Part shown: in pieces, positions 53,156-63,780 of the stretch
Numbering within the stretch: position 1 is the first letter of the stretch
How the letters are laid out: each line of letters begins with the position of its first letter
Source: Leptidea sinapis
Taxonomy: Eukaryota > Arthropoda > Insecta > Lepidoptera > Pieridae
Assembly: GCF_905404315.1 (NCBI RefSeq)
Contig: NC_066272.1
Span: 8,060,001 to 8,124,000 of the forward strand
Direction of reading: 5' to 3'
Length of the DNA: 64,000 bases
Translations under genes and position numbers: made by a program
Notes under the pieces: model-generated
The model's input: the letters and a program-made list of their open reading frames with translations, nothing else
Told to the model about the DNA's origin: nothing
The model's database searches: none

Positions 53156-53554
53156 ATGGACCATAAACACCAAGTTTTAGGTCTTCTTTGATGATACATG
53201 AAAGAGTATGCGCTAATTATTTTGAAGCGTCTTTAAACGCTTTGAGCACTTTTTAGTATTTTATTGAAAATAAGCCTTAAAAATAAATTTAAAATAATAA
53301 TTAAATTGTTTTCAAACATTATGTTTCAAGTTTTAATACTAAAAGTTCTAAGTATTCACTTCTATCGGGAGTCTCTACAACTGCCATTTTTTTATTTATT
53401 TCGGCTAATTTTTATTAAATATCTAATATTAACAACCTTTTAAGTTTTACCGACCTTTTCCAGTCTTCATCAGAGGATATTATGTTGGTATTTCTTTTGA
53501 TAGTACATTTAAACTGATAGCTTTTGAAGTGTTTTGAAAATGACCTACTGCTTC
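53156..53554. other. Unassigned AT-rich DNA
   Basis: Nothing is recognised. Confidence 0.4.
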
Positions 53555-53708
53555 ATAGTACATATACCCATTTTGTGCAAGGCAATCACTGCAATTCTGT
53601 TATGTTTCACACCCCATTATTAAATATATTAAACTCGAAAAATTGTGTAATGGCGGGGGACAAAATAAAAAAATTAAAGTTTTAATCTTGTAACAATATT
53701 TATGGCCA
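53555..53708 (-). repeat. Terminal fragment of the mariner family MAR (copy 3)
   Basis: It matches the region at 56850-57051 of copy 2 ('gcaatcactgcaattctg', 'taacaatatttatggcca'), that is the left end of the element in minus orientation, including the TIR. Coding sequence is reduced to a few codons. Confidence 0.6.
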
Positions 53709-54510
53709 CACTACTTACAAGATGATTAACATTATGGCGGGAAATAAAAAAGGATATAATAAGTAAGGAGTGGAACACGTTATAGTTATATTACAACAAC
53801 AGGATAAAATACGAATAATATTTTTTATTTTTATGTTAACTCTCACTAACTCTTTTGTTTTAATGTATGTATTTTAACAATTATATACGACACGTAATGA
53901 TAGTTAAGATGAGGACAAAAATATTGTACTTACTTACTTCTTATTGTATGTACATATTACTTTAATTATTGTTAAAAAAAATTCATTCATTATGTAGTAG
54001 ACACTAGTAATACTATAAAATCAACCTGTGGATAACGGTGTCGGCTTTCATTGGAAATTAAATCAAAACTGTATTTAGAAACTGTAAAATATATTGTGTG
54101 AACTGTTTGTTATCCCAAAGAAATAAAATAACATAACAATTTCTTTATCAATATAGTAAAATACTTGTCTTATAAATTTTAAATGCGTCTTAGCACTTTA
54201 AAAAAACATGTATTTTGAAAATATTATTATATTTATTAACTAGGTTACACATACTAGCTCAAATCTGTTATTAACCTTATCTGTAATAAAGAATATTTGA
54301 AATTGAAAACAAATACTATTACTTTGAAGTTTATATTGAATAGTAAGACAACCAGTAAAAGAAATATATTTTTTAATTAAATTATCCAAATTATTTACAT
54401 ACAATTTATGATGATTACTGATTGATTGCAAATATGAAACTGAACTGAATGGTGAGAACCACAAAGCATTTCACGTTGTTCCTGACATTTGCTATAGGCA
54501 CAGAGTAGGG
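53709..54510. other. Unassigned AT-rich DNA
   Basis: Nothing is recognised. The minus frame at 54240-54464 has no domain. Confidence 0.4.
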
Positions 54511-55360
54511 ATTTACACGTCACACAATTTTATTTGAAAATAACAAATAGTTGTTAAGAAAAAAAATAAACAACACGCTTTTTGTGTAGAAAACCGAACT
54601 AATAAATAGAAAAGATTTCCTACTTTTTAGTTTGATTTATATATATATATATATATATATAAGCATGTTTTTTATAGTTTTTTGAAACTATTATTTGCAT
54701 TGTTGAATTAAACATGCATTCTCTTTAATATTCGAAAATTTCCAAATATTAGATAAATCGGTTAAAGATAATGGTTGTTATTTAAAATGAACATCAATTC
54801 CTGCCTTATAGACGATAGCTGAAAATTATATTAATTAACAAAAATCAAATTTTGATAATTGAAAAATGGAATTGAAAAATTAAATTAATGTGTTGTCATC
54901 GGTCTTCGATAAATCTACGAAGTTTGAACGAAATCTGGCCGTTTAAAGTGGGTCAAAATCGCGCTCAAATGAGTCGGTTACAAACAAACATACATACAGA
55001 TGAAGCTAATAAAAAGCGTGTATTAAGCGGAATTTGCAACTGTTTCTAATTTCAAAGTACTCAATGGTCCTTTGGATTCAATACGTTGAGAAACATCCTA
55101 AATAGAGAACAGCTGAGTGAAATGGTTAAGTATGTTTTTGTAGAATATAAAGAAACCATACCCTATTTACCCTGGCTACGGCTACTAATATTTTCTTTGC
55201 ACTTATGAAAGAAACTGACCCATTCATGAGAGTATTATACGACTTTAGATTAATTTACAAGCTCCAGTAGAATTCATTGAATTTTCGTTTGTCTGAAATC
55301 TACATTTAAAATACAATACAAACCGGAACCGTCTCTTATAACTTTATTCCTGGTAAATAA
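54511..55360 (+). repeat. Direct duplication, right copy
   Basis: The counterpart of 52391-53155, about 2.1 kb downstream in the same orientation. It carries extra pieces: a TA dinucleotide run (54638-54660), a segment at 54770-54840, and 'aaacaaacatacatacagat' after 'gagtcggtta', which looks like the ancestral state. Divergence is modest but clear. Confidence 0.7.
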
Positions 55361-56150
55361 AAGTTTTATGACTGTCACCAATTCTAAGATTTTTGCCTAT
55401 CTGTCTGTATGTAAAATTGGTGTGCAATGAAATCATGTGACTGCTAATGGGTAGGTTATATATGATATCTATATTCATATATAACGTTGTATATTCAGAT
55501 ATAAAGATTTAAGTATATTAATCTGACATAGTAGCCGGCACAATTAGTAGAGTTATTCAGGTATTAAATGTAAAATAGTCGTTATTCTAATAAATTCATC
55601 TCGATAATTTTTCTTAATCCTACATCTCAAATTTTTAACTGTTAATTTTAAATTATAAATATCAATCTGTTTAATTATTTTTTTAATCTTTCTCAATATA
55701 AGTACATATTTCTTCTTTTGTAAAATTTAAGACATTGTTTTAATTTAATATTCAGAAATGGTGTATATATAAAATATTATTATCAAGTTAAGGTGCCAGC
55801 TTCATGGGCACCTTACCTGCCGATAGCGATCTAAATGATATTTTCTATTTGTAACTAATTAATTTTATTAGATTATTTAACTTTTATTTTATAATACTTT
55901 ATATAAATAGCGTTATTAATTATTAAGTCATATTATTATTAGTATAATATTATTTATTAATAATTAAATTATAAATAAATTAGTTACGAAATCAAATCAA
56001 AAGAAATATTCTAATAACTTTAAATGTTACAAAAAAATATGTATCGAATAAAATACAAGTTAAGGTGTATCTATAACTTAAAGGCTTGCTGCCGGTGTTG
56101 CCTTTATCTGGTATAAAGTTTACAGGCAAAGGTACAAATATACCTCGTCT
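55361..56150. other. Unassigned AT-rich DNA
   Basis: Low-complexity AT runs, especially 55840-55990. Nothing is recognised. Confidence 0.45.
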
Positions 56151-57051
56151 TGCCATAAATACTGAAACATAGAAAAAAAAATTCTGTTGCAAATAATATT
56201 CATTACTTTTACAGTGTGTTAGTTTAATACATAAATATAAAACAATTTAAAATATAAAATGCGTATTCGAAGTGGTCTCCATTGGCTGCAATACAGTCCT
56301 TTAAACGTTGAGGCAGTCATCAATAGAAGCACGCACTCTTTCCATGGGAAAATTCTTTACTGTCAATCGTATGGATTGTTTAAAGAATTCCAAATTATCA
56401 TGGCGTTTAGAGGAAGCTGTACTCTCTTAAACTGACCATAAATCATAATCCAGTGGATTAAGATCGGGACTAGACGACGGCCTTCTTCAGTGTGACCTTC
56501 CTTTGCGTACCGCTTCAGTAGTTGTTTCGATTTTACCACCCTATTCTTTTTTAAATTATCAGTTAAGGAATGACCAGTACATCTCTTATAGGCGGCAAGT
56601 CCTAAGTCATCTCTTAAAATATGCGAAATGGTTCTAGGTGCTTTCTTAATCTCCCGAAATAAAATATTTTGCTTACGGACAGGATCTCTCCAAAACTTTC
56701 CATAACTGCTTTGACCATCTTTTTCGTACAAACACTACGTGGATGGCCAGATCTTTTTCTGTCACAAACAGAGTCTCACTATACCTATTAAAAGCCGGGT
56801 TCATAAACATTTTACAAATACCAAGCGTATGGACAAGTTTTAAAAATTGCATTTGCCTCCATACCTACTTTGTGTAATGCAATCACAGCGATTCGGTTCT
56901 TATGACCCCATTAAATTTTAATTTCGAAAAATATTGTACAATGTATTGGCGCTAAAATGAGAAAAATCAATGAACAATCATATCAAAATGACAGATTCCA
57001 AATTCAAATGTGATATTTTGTTTATTATAATTGTAACAGTATTTATGGCCA
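56151..57051 (-). mobile_element. Mariner-superfamily element (family MAR, copy 2), internally deleted
   Basis: Both TIRs are present (TGCCATAAATACTG at 56151; CAGTATTTATGGCCA at 57037-57051). The minus strand reads the transposase N-terminal part (RTISHILRDDLGLAAYKRCT, GHSLTDNLKKNRVVKSKQLL, KRYAKEGH). After an internal deletion that removes the first and second catalytic Asp regions, it jumps to a shifted WPSSSPDLNPLDYDLW-equivalent that holds the third. The open 122-codon frame (56363-56731) crosses the deletion. At about 0.9 kb it is non-autonomous. Confidence 0.8.
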
Positions 57052-58966
57052 GACTAAATAGAATATTGTCCCTAGCTTCTGTCAATAGTATACCCAGATG
57101 ACGAGATGTTCCTAACACTAATGTATTATGCTGTGACCGTGTACTATAGTACGATCTAAAAGAATGATTAAAAAATTAGTTCGACGGCTTAGACAAAGAT
57201 ACTTACCTGGGAATAGCTTAAGAACTAAGTAAAAAGTTAAGGAGAAAAGGGTTATTATTTAGTATAAATAATGACGATTTCTTTATTGTGATATTTTATG
57301 TACTTACATACTAATTTGTAATAATAGAGCGTCACAAAAACTAAACTAAAAACAATCTTTATACAAATTTTTGTAATCGCTAAATATAGTTTAGCATTTG
57401 TTAAAACAGTATTAGGTATAACTGCTGACTATATCATTTAATAAATCTATGTTACAACATGAAATAACCTGCAGAAGAAATTTCAATTAATGAACTTTCC
57501 GAATTCAATACAATAGAAGCTTTTAAATCGAAAACAGTTTGTTTTCAATGCGTGTGAACACACTTAAAGGGGTAGTGTGTTTTCACAGCGTGTGAACAGT
57601 CAACGGCCACTTTACTTTTTTTTTTCTTGTAATGGCTCTAACGTTTTCTTTATGAAAGAAACTGACCGATTTGTTGATGATAAGAAAACGTATTTTAGTA
57701 CGCTTTTGGCATCTATAGTTTGATAAATTGTTACAATCTAGGCGATCATATACATACTGTTAACTATAATAAATGTGTTTGTTTGGTATTTGATTACATA
57801 AGTACTAAGTAATTAATCCGTATTTGTTCTATTTTGCTTGCTATGAAAATACCTTTTTATATATGATCTATATATATAGATATAGATATATGATCTATAT
57901 CTATAGATGATCTTTGGGTAAAAATTAAAAAAAGAAATTACAAAAAACAAATACAGAATTTACCAGCATTATTCATAAAAATACAATAGTGATTTAAAAT
58001 TTATTTTATTATATGGCATGCCTGTTTGCGGACGCTTTATTTCCAATATTATTATTGAATTTGCTGTATTGAATTAAAAAACATTTATATAATAAATATA
58101 AATGTTATATAATGCAAAGTTATTGTTATATTATTTTAATGTAATATATTATATATGTTTTACTCCTCCTTATTGATGGACAATGTATAAATTTCTATGA
58201 TACCTTTAACTATTTAGTCACCTAGATTAAGATCTAAAGGTCAATTTGTTTATTTAGTATTAATTCTTATAATTTATAACAATTAATACAAAATTATTGA
58301 AATGGCATGAATTAGAATAGATGTGAACAATTTGTACTGTGATTTTGGCTGACCACACTCTTTGTTCATATAATGCAGGAAATTCTTTTCAGGAGCTGTT
58401 CAGTCAACTCCTTAATTAAGAATTTATTCCACAACTTCATACTTTTCCGTTCCTCTTTGTGTTGTGTACAATGAAAACTATTATCAATTGCAATCCTTTA
58501 TTCTTATAGATACGCTTTGGATAAAAAATGAATTGCGTGAGTGTTTTTATATCCTCGTTTACTGACGACAGATTATATTGTGTCGTTTCTGACCTACTAG
58601 GGACTTCGTTAAATACAAAATTCATTTCAGCTCTAACAATGTACAATACTCTAGCTAGGCCCTGATGTGCTTCACTGCGGTATATTCTGGATTATTATAA
58701 GTGCATTAAATTATTCTTATAACCTTTGGGCAAACCTATCTTTAAATTTATTCTACAAAAATGAAATAATATTAACATATAATCGTTACAAATTCTGTGA
58801 TTGTTGTGAAATATATACAGCGTGGGGTGCTTTTAGAATATTTTCAAAATGAATTTATTTTTACCAATATCTGTCAATAAAATATAACAACTAACATCAA
58901 ATACCCCAAAAACTTTGCTATAAAAAAATAAAATATTCTTTTTGATAATCACACTATTTTGTTCTT
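57052..58966. other. Long unassigned AT-rich interval
   Basis: 57545-57600 has two GCGTGTGAACA words around an imperfect hairpin. 57865-57912 is an ATATAGATATAGATAT/GATCTATAT palindromic AT-rich run. No gene is recognised. Confidence 0.4.
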
Positions 58967-59161
58967 AACCGACTTCAAAAAGGAGGAGGTTCTCAATTTT
59001 TCGGTATGTTTTTTCTATGTTTGCCACCGATTCCAAAAATAACAATAATCGTAACTAGAATTAGATTAATTAATTAGATTGTATAAAAATACGCAATTAT
59101 TTTTACACATTTTAGTGCAAATTATATCTCATGTTTTAGAATAGTGTTTTTGAAGTCGGTT
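58967..59161 (+). mobile_element. Family M inverted-repeat element, short internally deleted copy
   Basis: It has AACCGACTTCAAAAAGG at the left and TTTTTGAAGTCGGT at the right. The left 60 bp join directly to the right 140 bp near 59026 ('gtttgccaccgattcc'). It shows both ends of family M cleanly and was used as the reference for the other copies. Confidence 0.75.
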
Positions 59162-59717
59162 GTTTTTTGTTAATTTTTTTTATCATCACTAGAAAAGACT
59201 AATATTATACGATATGAAAAGTAAAGAATTAGGGAATCAAATCAGGCTTTACTTTTAGATATCATCTTATCATTATTCAGACATCTTAAAATATATAACA
59301 CCCCAGAATGATCTGATAAAATGAAATGAATTATTTATATCGGTATCAAAGGTTGAGAATTGAATAAGTGTTGGATATGGCAATGTTCCCCTATCAATAT
59401 GATCAATATTACTTTACGGTTCTCCCTTGAGATTGAAAAATTAAATGGTGCGGAACAATCATGGCGGTTTACATAAATCGATGGATTCCATTTTCGACAG
59501 AAGTAATGTGCGTTTTAATGGAACCTCTTAAGTAAAACGATCTCTCAGCTTTTTTGCTCTAATATTAATTAATTTCATAAGCACTGATCTTTTTATCTGG
59601 TACTTAACTTTTTAATATCGCCATTGTTCCTTCACGCTGTATATGGAACGATCGAGCAACCAACTGTGGCGACTGACTGGATTCATAATAATTTTTTATA
59701 CAATCGACTTTATTTTT
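59162..59717. other. Unassigned AT-rich DNA
   Basis: Nothing is recognised. Confidence 0.4.
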
Positions 59718-59857
59718 AACCAACTACAAAGGAGGAGGTTGTCAATTCGTCAGTATTTTTTTTTATGTTTGTTACCTTAGAACTTTCGACTGAGTGAACC
59801 GATTTTGATATTTGTTTTTATATTTGAAAGCTGGTGCTTCCCGTATCAGCCAAAATA

Positions 59858-61412
59858 CACTGGCCTGCAAAAGTAAGTATCACACTTTTCAAATTAAATT
59901 TTTTTCTTAACTATAGAAGGTAGAGATTTAAAATTAAAAACGTTTTGTTGCAAATTTTATAGGCTTTAATTCTTAGAAACTGAAATTATACATTTGTAAC
60001 ATTGTTAACTTAAAAAAGATAAAACAATGAAAATAGACATTTTTAGTTTAGTGTAAAAAAATTCAACTAAAATGTATTACATGTTATTTAATTTTTAATA
60101 ACTGGTATTGCCTCCTCGAGCTCTGATTACAGCTTCGAGCCGGTTTGGCTACTGAACACTAGGTTTCGGAGCCGATGTTGGGGAATATTCTCCCATTCTT
60201 CTACCAGGGCCTGCTTTAGTGCCCTGAGGGTAGTAGGTGGTGGTCTACCATTTCTGACTAGCCTCCCAAGCTCATCCCAGGCGTGTTCAATCAGGACTTC
60301 TGATGGCCAAGCCATCACGCTGATACCGACCTCCTGAATATACTCTTGCACGATATGAGCCGTGTGTGGCCGGGCATTATCATGCATCAGCATCGATCCA
60401 TCATCCATATTTGCTAAATACGGCCCTGCATACTCATTGAGAATCTCTTGAGCATATCTTTGCCCAGTGAGGGTGCCATTTTCTATGGCTACTAGCTCTG
60501 TGCGACCTTCTGAAGATATGCCAGCCCATACATGTACACTGCCTCCACCGTATTGGACTCTTTCTGAGATGCAGACTTGAAGGTATCGCTCACCAGGTCG
60601 CCCGTAAACACTTCGCCTTCCATCAGAAGTGTAAAGGGAGAATCGAGACTCATCTGCAAACAAAATTCTTGACCATTCTTCTTCATCCCACTGCATGTGT
60701 TCACGGTCGTATCGCAGTCTCGCTACTCGATGCTGTATCTCGAGTTTTGGGCCACTCGCTGATCTTCGGGGTTTAAAATTTGCTTTATCAAGTCTTCTTC
60801 TCACTGTACTGTCACTAATGTAGTCCCTCCGGGTCTGAAGTAGCTGTTGCTGGACTTCAACTGCATTTTGGTGGCGATTTCTTAACACAGTGGAAATAAT
60901 ATAACGATCTTCTCGGGCACTGGTACACCTGGGTCTGCCATTAAAAGGTCTCCTCAGATGGTGTCCAGTCTCTTCGTACCTTCGCTTTACCTTCTGGACC
61001 GTTCGTACCGTCACACCCACCATTCTTGCAGTGCGACGCATACTGATGCCTAGTTCCAGAAAAGCCATGATCCTAGCACATTCTTCAACAGAAAGAGGCA
61101 TGATAAATAAATGTTATGTGCTTTTAAGCGTAAATTTTTAAAACAAGACCCATCGATCTTGAAAAAAATTTAAAACAGAAAGAAAAATGTGCATGGTAAA
61201 ATTGTAATTCGGAAACGTCCACTTTGAAAAAGGAATGGTTTTGTTTTTGAAGTTTTTTTCAGCCAATTCTTAAAAGAAGGTTACCGACTATAAAGTTTTT
61301 ATATACAAAATTAAATTCTCTTTGGAGTCCTTTTTATTTCGAAAGTATATCTTGTGAACTTAAAACGTTATCCCAATTTTAATAGTGTGATACTTACTTT
61401 TGAAGGCCAGTG
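59858..61412 (-). mobile_element. Tc1-like DNA transposon
   Basis: 1555 bp flanked by TA on both sides (59856-59857 and 61413-61414). TIRs: CACTGGCCTGCAAAAGTAAG at the left and its counterpart, differing at one base, at the right, about 28 bp in all. It encodes one transposase on the minus strand. The clean ends and near-complete frame make it the youngest DNA transposon in the window, although the transposase itself is flawed. Confidence 0.9.
60127..61101 (-). CDS. Tc1-like transposase (probably inactive)
   Basis: 324 codons. Residues ~1-50 form the first helix-turn-helix (ECARIMAFLELGISMRRTAR), then an arginine-rich GRPR motif (GRPRCTSARED) and a second HTH. The DDE domain has the first Asp in LFADESRF and the second in LMHDNARPH. 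The third segment reads AWPSEVLIEHAWDELGR: the SPDLNP part that normally precedes the catalytic Glu (IEH) is deleted. Only 30 residues, not 34, lie between the second Asp and the Glu. The last codons are also shifted (SSQTGSKL), while the usual end (RLEAVIRARGGNTSY) is legible in another frame just downstream. It would cut and paste DNA at TA if intact; as read it probably cannot. Confidence 0.9.
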   Translation of the reverse strand: MPLSVEECARIMAFLELGISMRRTARMVGVTVRTVQKVKRRYEETGHHLRRPFNGRPRCTSAREDRYIISTVLRNRHQNAVEVQQQLLQTRRDYISDSTVRRRLDKANFKPRRSASGPKLEIQHRVARLRYDREHMQWDEEEWSRILFADESRFSLYTSDGRRSVYGRPGERYLQVCISERVQYGGGSVHVWAGISSEGRTELVAIENGTLTGQRYAQEILNEYAGPYLANMDDGSMLMHDNARPHTAHIVQEYIQEVGISVMAWPSEVLIEHAWDELGRLVRNGRPPPTTLRALKQALVEEWENIPQHRLRNLVFSSQTGSKL

Positions 61413-61754
61413 TAGGTTTGTAACTACATACATTGTTATACGTGAGGTGTGCTTGAGTCGCACGCGCGAAGGGAGGAAGCGAAAGGCGAGAGCAGGGCCG
61501 CGGCGGGAGGACACCGATTGCAAAAACAAGAATAATTGTAACTAGAATTACATTAATTAATTAGATTGTATAAATTATATCTATTGCTTTTGAATAGTGT
61601 TTATAAAGTCGGTTGTTTTTTTGTTATTTTTTATTATTATTTATCTTTATATTTAATTATATATATACCGTGGTCATTTATTCTAACATATTTAGGTATA
61701 AACAAGTTAATGAAGACTGACGCAATAATTTTTAAGTTCAGTATAGTGAGTACA

Positions 61755-61824
61755 TCATCACCAGCCAGAAGACGTCCACTCCTGGACAAAGGCCTCCCCC
61801 CAAATGTCTCCACGATGATGCAGG
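61755..61824 (-). pseudogene. RTE LINE 3' end, very short
   Basis: 'catcatcaccagccagaag', 'acgtccactcctggacaaag' and 'gcctccccc' are the inverse RTE C-terminus with its tail. It runs straight into family K copy 8. Confidence 0.65.
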
Positions 61825-62070
61825 CGGCACAGGATGCCGGCTAGATTATGGGTACCACAACGGCGCCTATTTCTGCCGTGAAGCAGTAATGTGTAAGCAT
61901 TATTGTATCGATCTGAAGGGCGCCGTAGGTAGTGAAATTACTGGGCAAATGAAACTTTACATCTTATACCTCAAGGTGACGAGCGCAATTCTAGGGTCGC
62001 TCAGAATTTTTGGGGATTTTCAAGAATCGTTCGCGTATCAATTACTATCAGCTGAACGTCCTGCTCGTCG
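61825..62070 (+). mobile_element. Family K dispersed repeat, copy 8
   Basis: It starts GGCACAGGATGCCGG and ends without an A run at CTGCTCGTCG. The centre hairpin is damaged: the second arm is deleted together with 'gcattgtaatgggcag'. Confidence 0.7.
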
Positions 62071-62205
62071 TTAAGATAATACAGTAAAAAATGCGAAATA
62101 AACTAGAATGTAAGCAGAGACATAACGAAAGATAAACAATTTTTTTAAAACCAGCTTCAAACATGTACAATATTTTTAAAATAATGTGACTAAATCTTTT
62201 TGTTA

Positions 62206-62350
62206 GTCTACAGGCACCACCCGCACGCCTGGTGGCTTAGGGGATAAACGACGAAAACATTAAGAAGAACGAGAGTCTTGTTCCAGACTTCATTGAATCA
62301 AGCTTCTGAGGATGCCTCGTGTAGAGAAAAACACGGGTCAAATTGATATG
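62206..62350 (+). ncRNA. Decayed hammerhead-ribozyme-like motif
   Basis: CTGAGGA at 62306-62312 fits the hammerhead core CUGANGA. It is followed by CTC-GTGTA-GAG (stem II, short here) and an A-rich run where GAAA belongs. ACACGGGTC follows, with UC at the expected cleavage position. Stem I can form between ATCAAGCTT (62298-62305 region) and AAATTGAT (62340-62346). The GAAA box itself is damaged, so this copy should be inactive. Such ribozymes are known in Penelope-like retroelements. The upstream DNA (62206-62297) may be part of the same element but is not recognisable. Confidence 0.4.
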
Positions 62351-63094
62351 TTATGTTATTATTATGTTACTTAAATTGATAAGTGTATTACTAACAGATT
62401 TTTTAATTTTTTATTAATATTTTTGTTGAAAATAATAAAAGTAAATAATATATACATACTTTTATTATTTTCATTGGCAATACTTATGGTAGCAGTAGAC
62501 TTATAAATATATAAATATTTAATTCTCGAAGTCTGTGTCACGGTGTCAAGAGAATACCATCGTTGAGAAGTAAAATTCCCAACATAATGCTGACTAGACA
62601 CAATTTTGGTTCTGTAATATCCATAATATTGTTAATAGTTTTAAGATTTCTGTATTTTTGAACCAAATAAACCTTTTACTTATTAATTATTAATATTAAT
62701 TGGTTTCAGCAGGGTTTTCCAATACTTTTAGTTCAGTGGGAGCCGATTTTTTAGTAGAAGTTGTGAAATAGGATACATGGTTCTAATAAGGATATACCGA
62801 TTCCTATCTTCCAGCTTCAACAATTTCAACGGTTCGATGGCACTTTTTCCATTCCCTCTAAATTTGGTTGTTTAAAGTCAACTTGTCAACTTGACAAGTA
62901 CCTAGTCGTACTCGTACATACATTACGTCATTTGGCATCATGAAGATTACTTCAACTAACCAAATGTCAAGTTTTGTTTAGAAAAAAAATAAGGAGTTTC
63001 TCTAAGTTACTCATGTATTTCATCAGCAGATTTATTATTTCCAATGGGACCAATTTAGGAGAGTATCCTTTAAGAAAGGAAAAACAATCAAAAA
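62351..63094. other. Unassigned AT-rich DNA
   Basis: Nothing is recognised. Confidence 0.4.
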
Positions 63095-63185
63095 CGGCCT
63101 AAGGGTTGATATTTAAAGTAACAAACATATAAAAGAAAATTCAGCTGATTAGGGAACCTCTTTTGTAACCAGTTAAAAAACAGCA
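63095..63185 (-). repeat. Degenerate family M end
   Basis: 'gttgatatttaaagtaaca', 'aacatataaaagaaaattc' and 'agggaacctcttttg' match the inverse left end of family M with many changes. Confidence 0.35.
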
Positions 63186-63317
63186 TTTTTTAAAAATAGC
63201 CTGTTAAGATAATGTCAATTGCTGAACTTTTAAAGGTTAGTTTGGTAATATTTATTGAATATTACCCCTTACAAAAACATACATTACACGAGTAACAATA
63301 TGTATCAATATTTGTTT

Positions 63318-63438
63318 ACTTAGATTAAGGTCTGGTCTTGAGTACGCCACTTGGGCGTAGTACTATTATTGCTGTACGTTGCGACTACGCCTGCGGTTTC
63401 TAGTTGCAGCGTAGCGGAGACCAATCCTTAATCTAAGT
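63318..63438. mobile_element. Family T MITE, complete
   Basis: ACTTAGATTAAGG at 63318-63330 is the perfect inverse of CCTTAATCTAAGT at 63426-63438. The inner sequence has GTAGTCGC-type words and matches the repeat beside the THAP exon (3972-4062). The 121-bp unit has no coding capacity. Confidence 0.65.
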
Positions 63439-63647
63439 TTGTTTAATTATTTTTATTTTGGCTTTATCTTAATGAATTCTGATGAATGATTTTAATAGCA
63501 AATGCTGAAGTTGGGTTAGTTATTATTTTAAAACAAAACTAGTGCTGTATTCCTGACATAACATTTTATTCAAATTCAAGTCCAAAAATTTATATTCACA
63601 TCATCTTTATTTACAGGATAAGGAACATGGCGTTGTTGAGTTATAAA

Positions 63648-63780
63648 CTGTTGGCTCAGTTGGTAGAGCACTCGTACGGATCACCATAGTCCCGCATCGT
63701 TCATAAATTTTGTTTTCAAATTTTATTTGTGTAATTAATCCATGAAGTGATGGTTATCACTTAAAAAAAATTGAAATTGA
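63648..63780 (+). mobile_element. tRNA-derived SINE
   Basis: 'ttggctcagttggtagagca' is a good A box. The B box is reduced to 'agtcccgcatcgttca'. The tail ('ttttgttttcaaattttatt', 'gtgtaattaatcca', 'ggttatcactt') is the same as at 4853-4935, and an A-rich TTGAAATTGAA end closes it. The D-to-T region is shortened. Confidence 0.65.

Larger units (their letters stand above)
59718..61614 (+). mobile_element. Family M element containing a Tc1-like insertion
   Basis: The left end AACCAACTACAAAGGAGG is mutated; the right end has TTATAAAGTCGGTT. Left inner sequence ('gaactttcgactgagtgaac') and right inner sequence ('gtaactagaattacattaat') are those of family M. The Tc1-like element (59858-61412) is inserted between. 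A GC-rich segment at 61448-61512 ('cgcacgcgcgaagggagg', 'gcagggccgcggcggg') is foreign to other family M copies. Confidence 0.65.

Noticed and set aside
53455..53490. Second hammerhead-like motif ('cttcatcagaggat')
   Set aside because: The CUGANGA and GAAA boxes are absent, and no stem I can be drawn.
61354..61844. Short plus-strand frames (61354-61545, 61566-61844)
   Set aside because: They span the Tc1-like right TIR, family M right end and an RTE tail, so they are junction artefacts.
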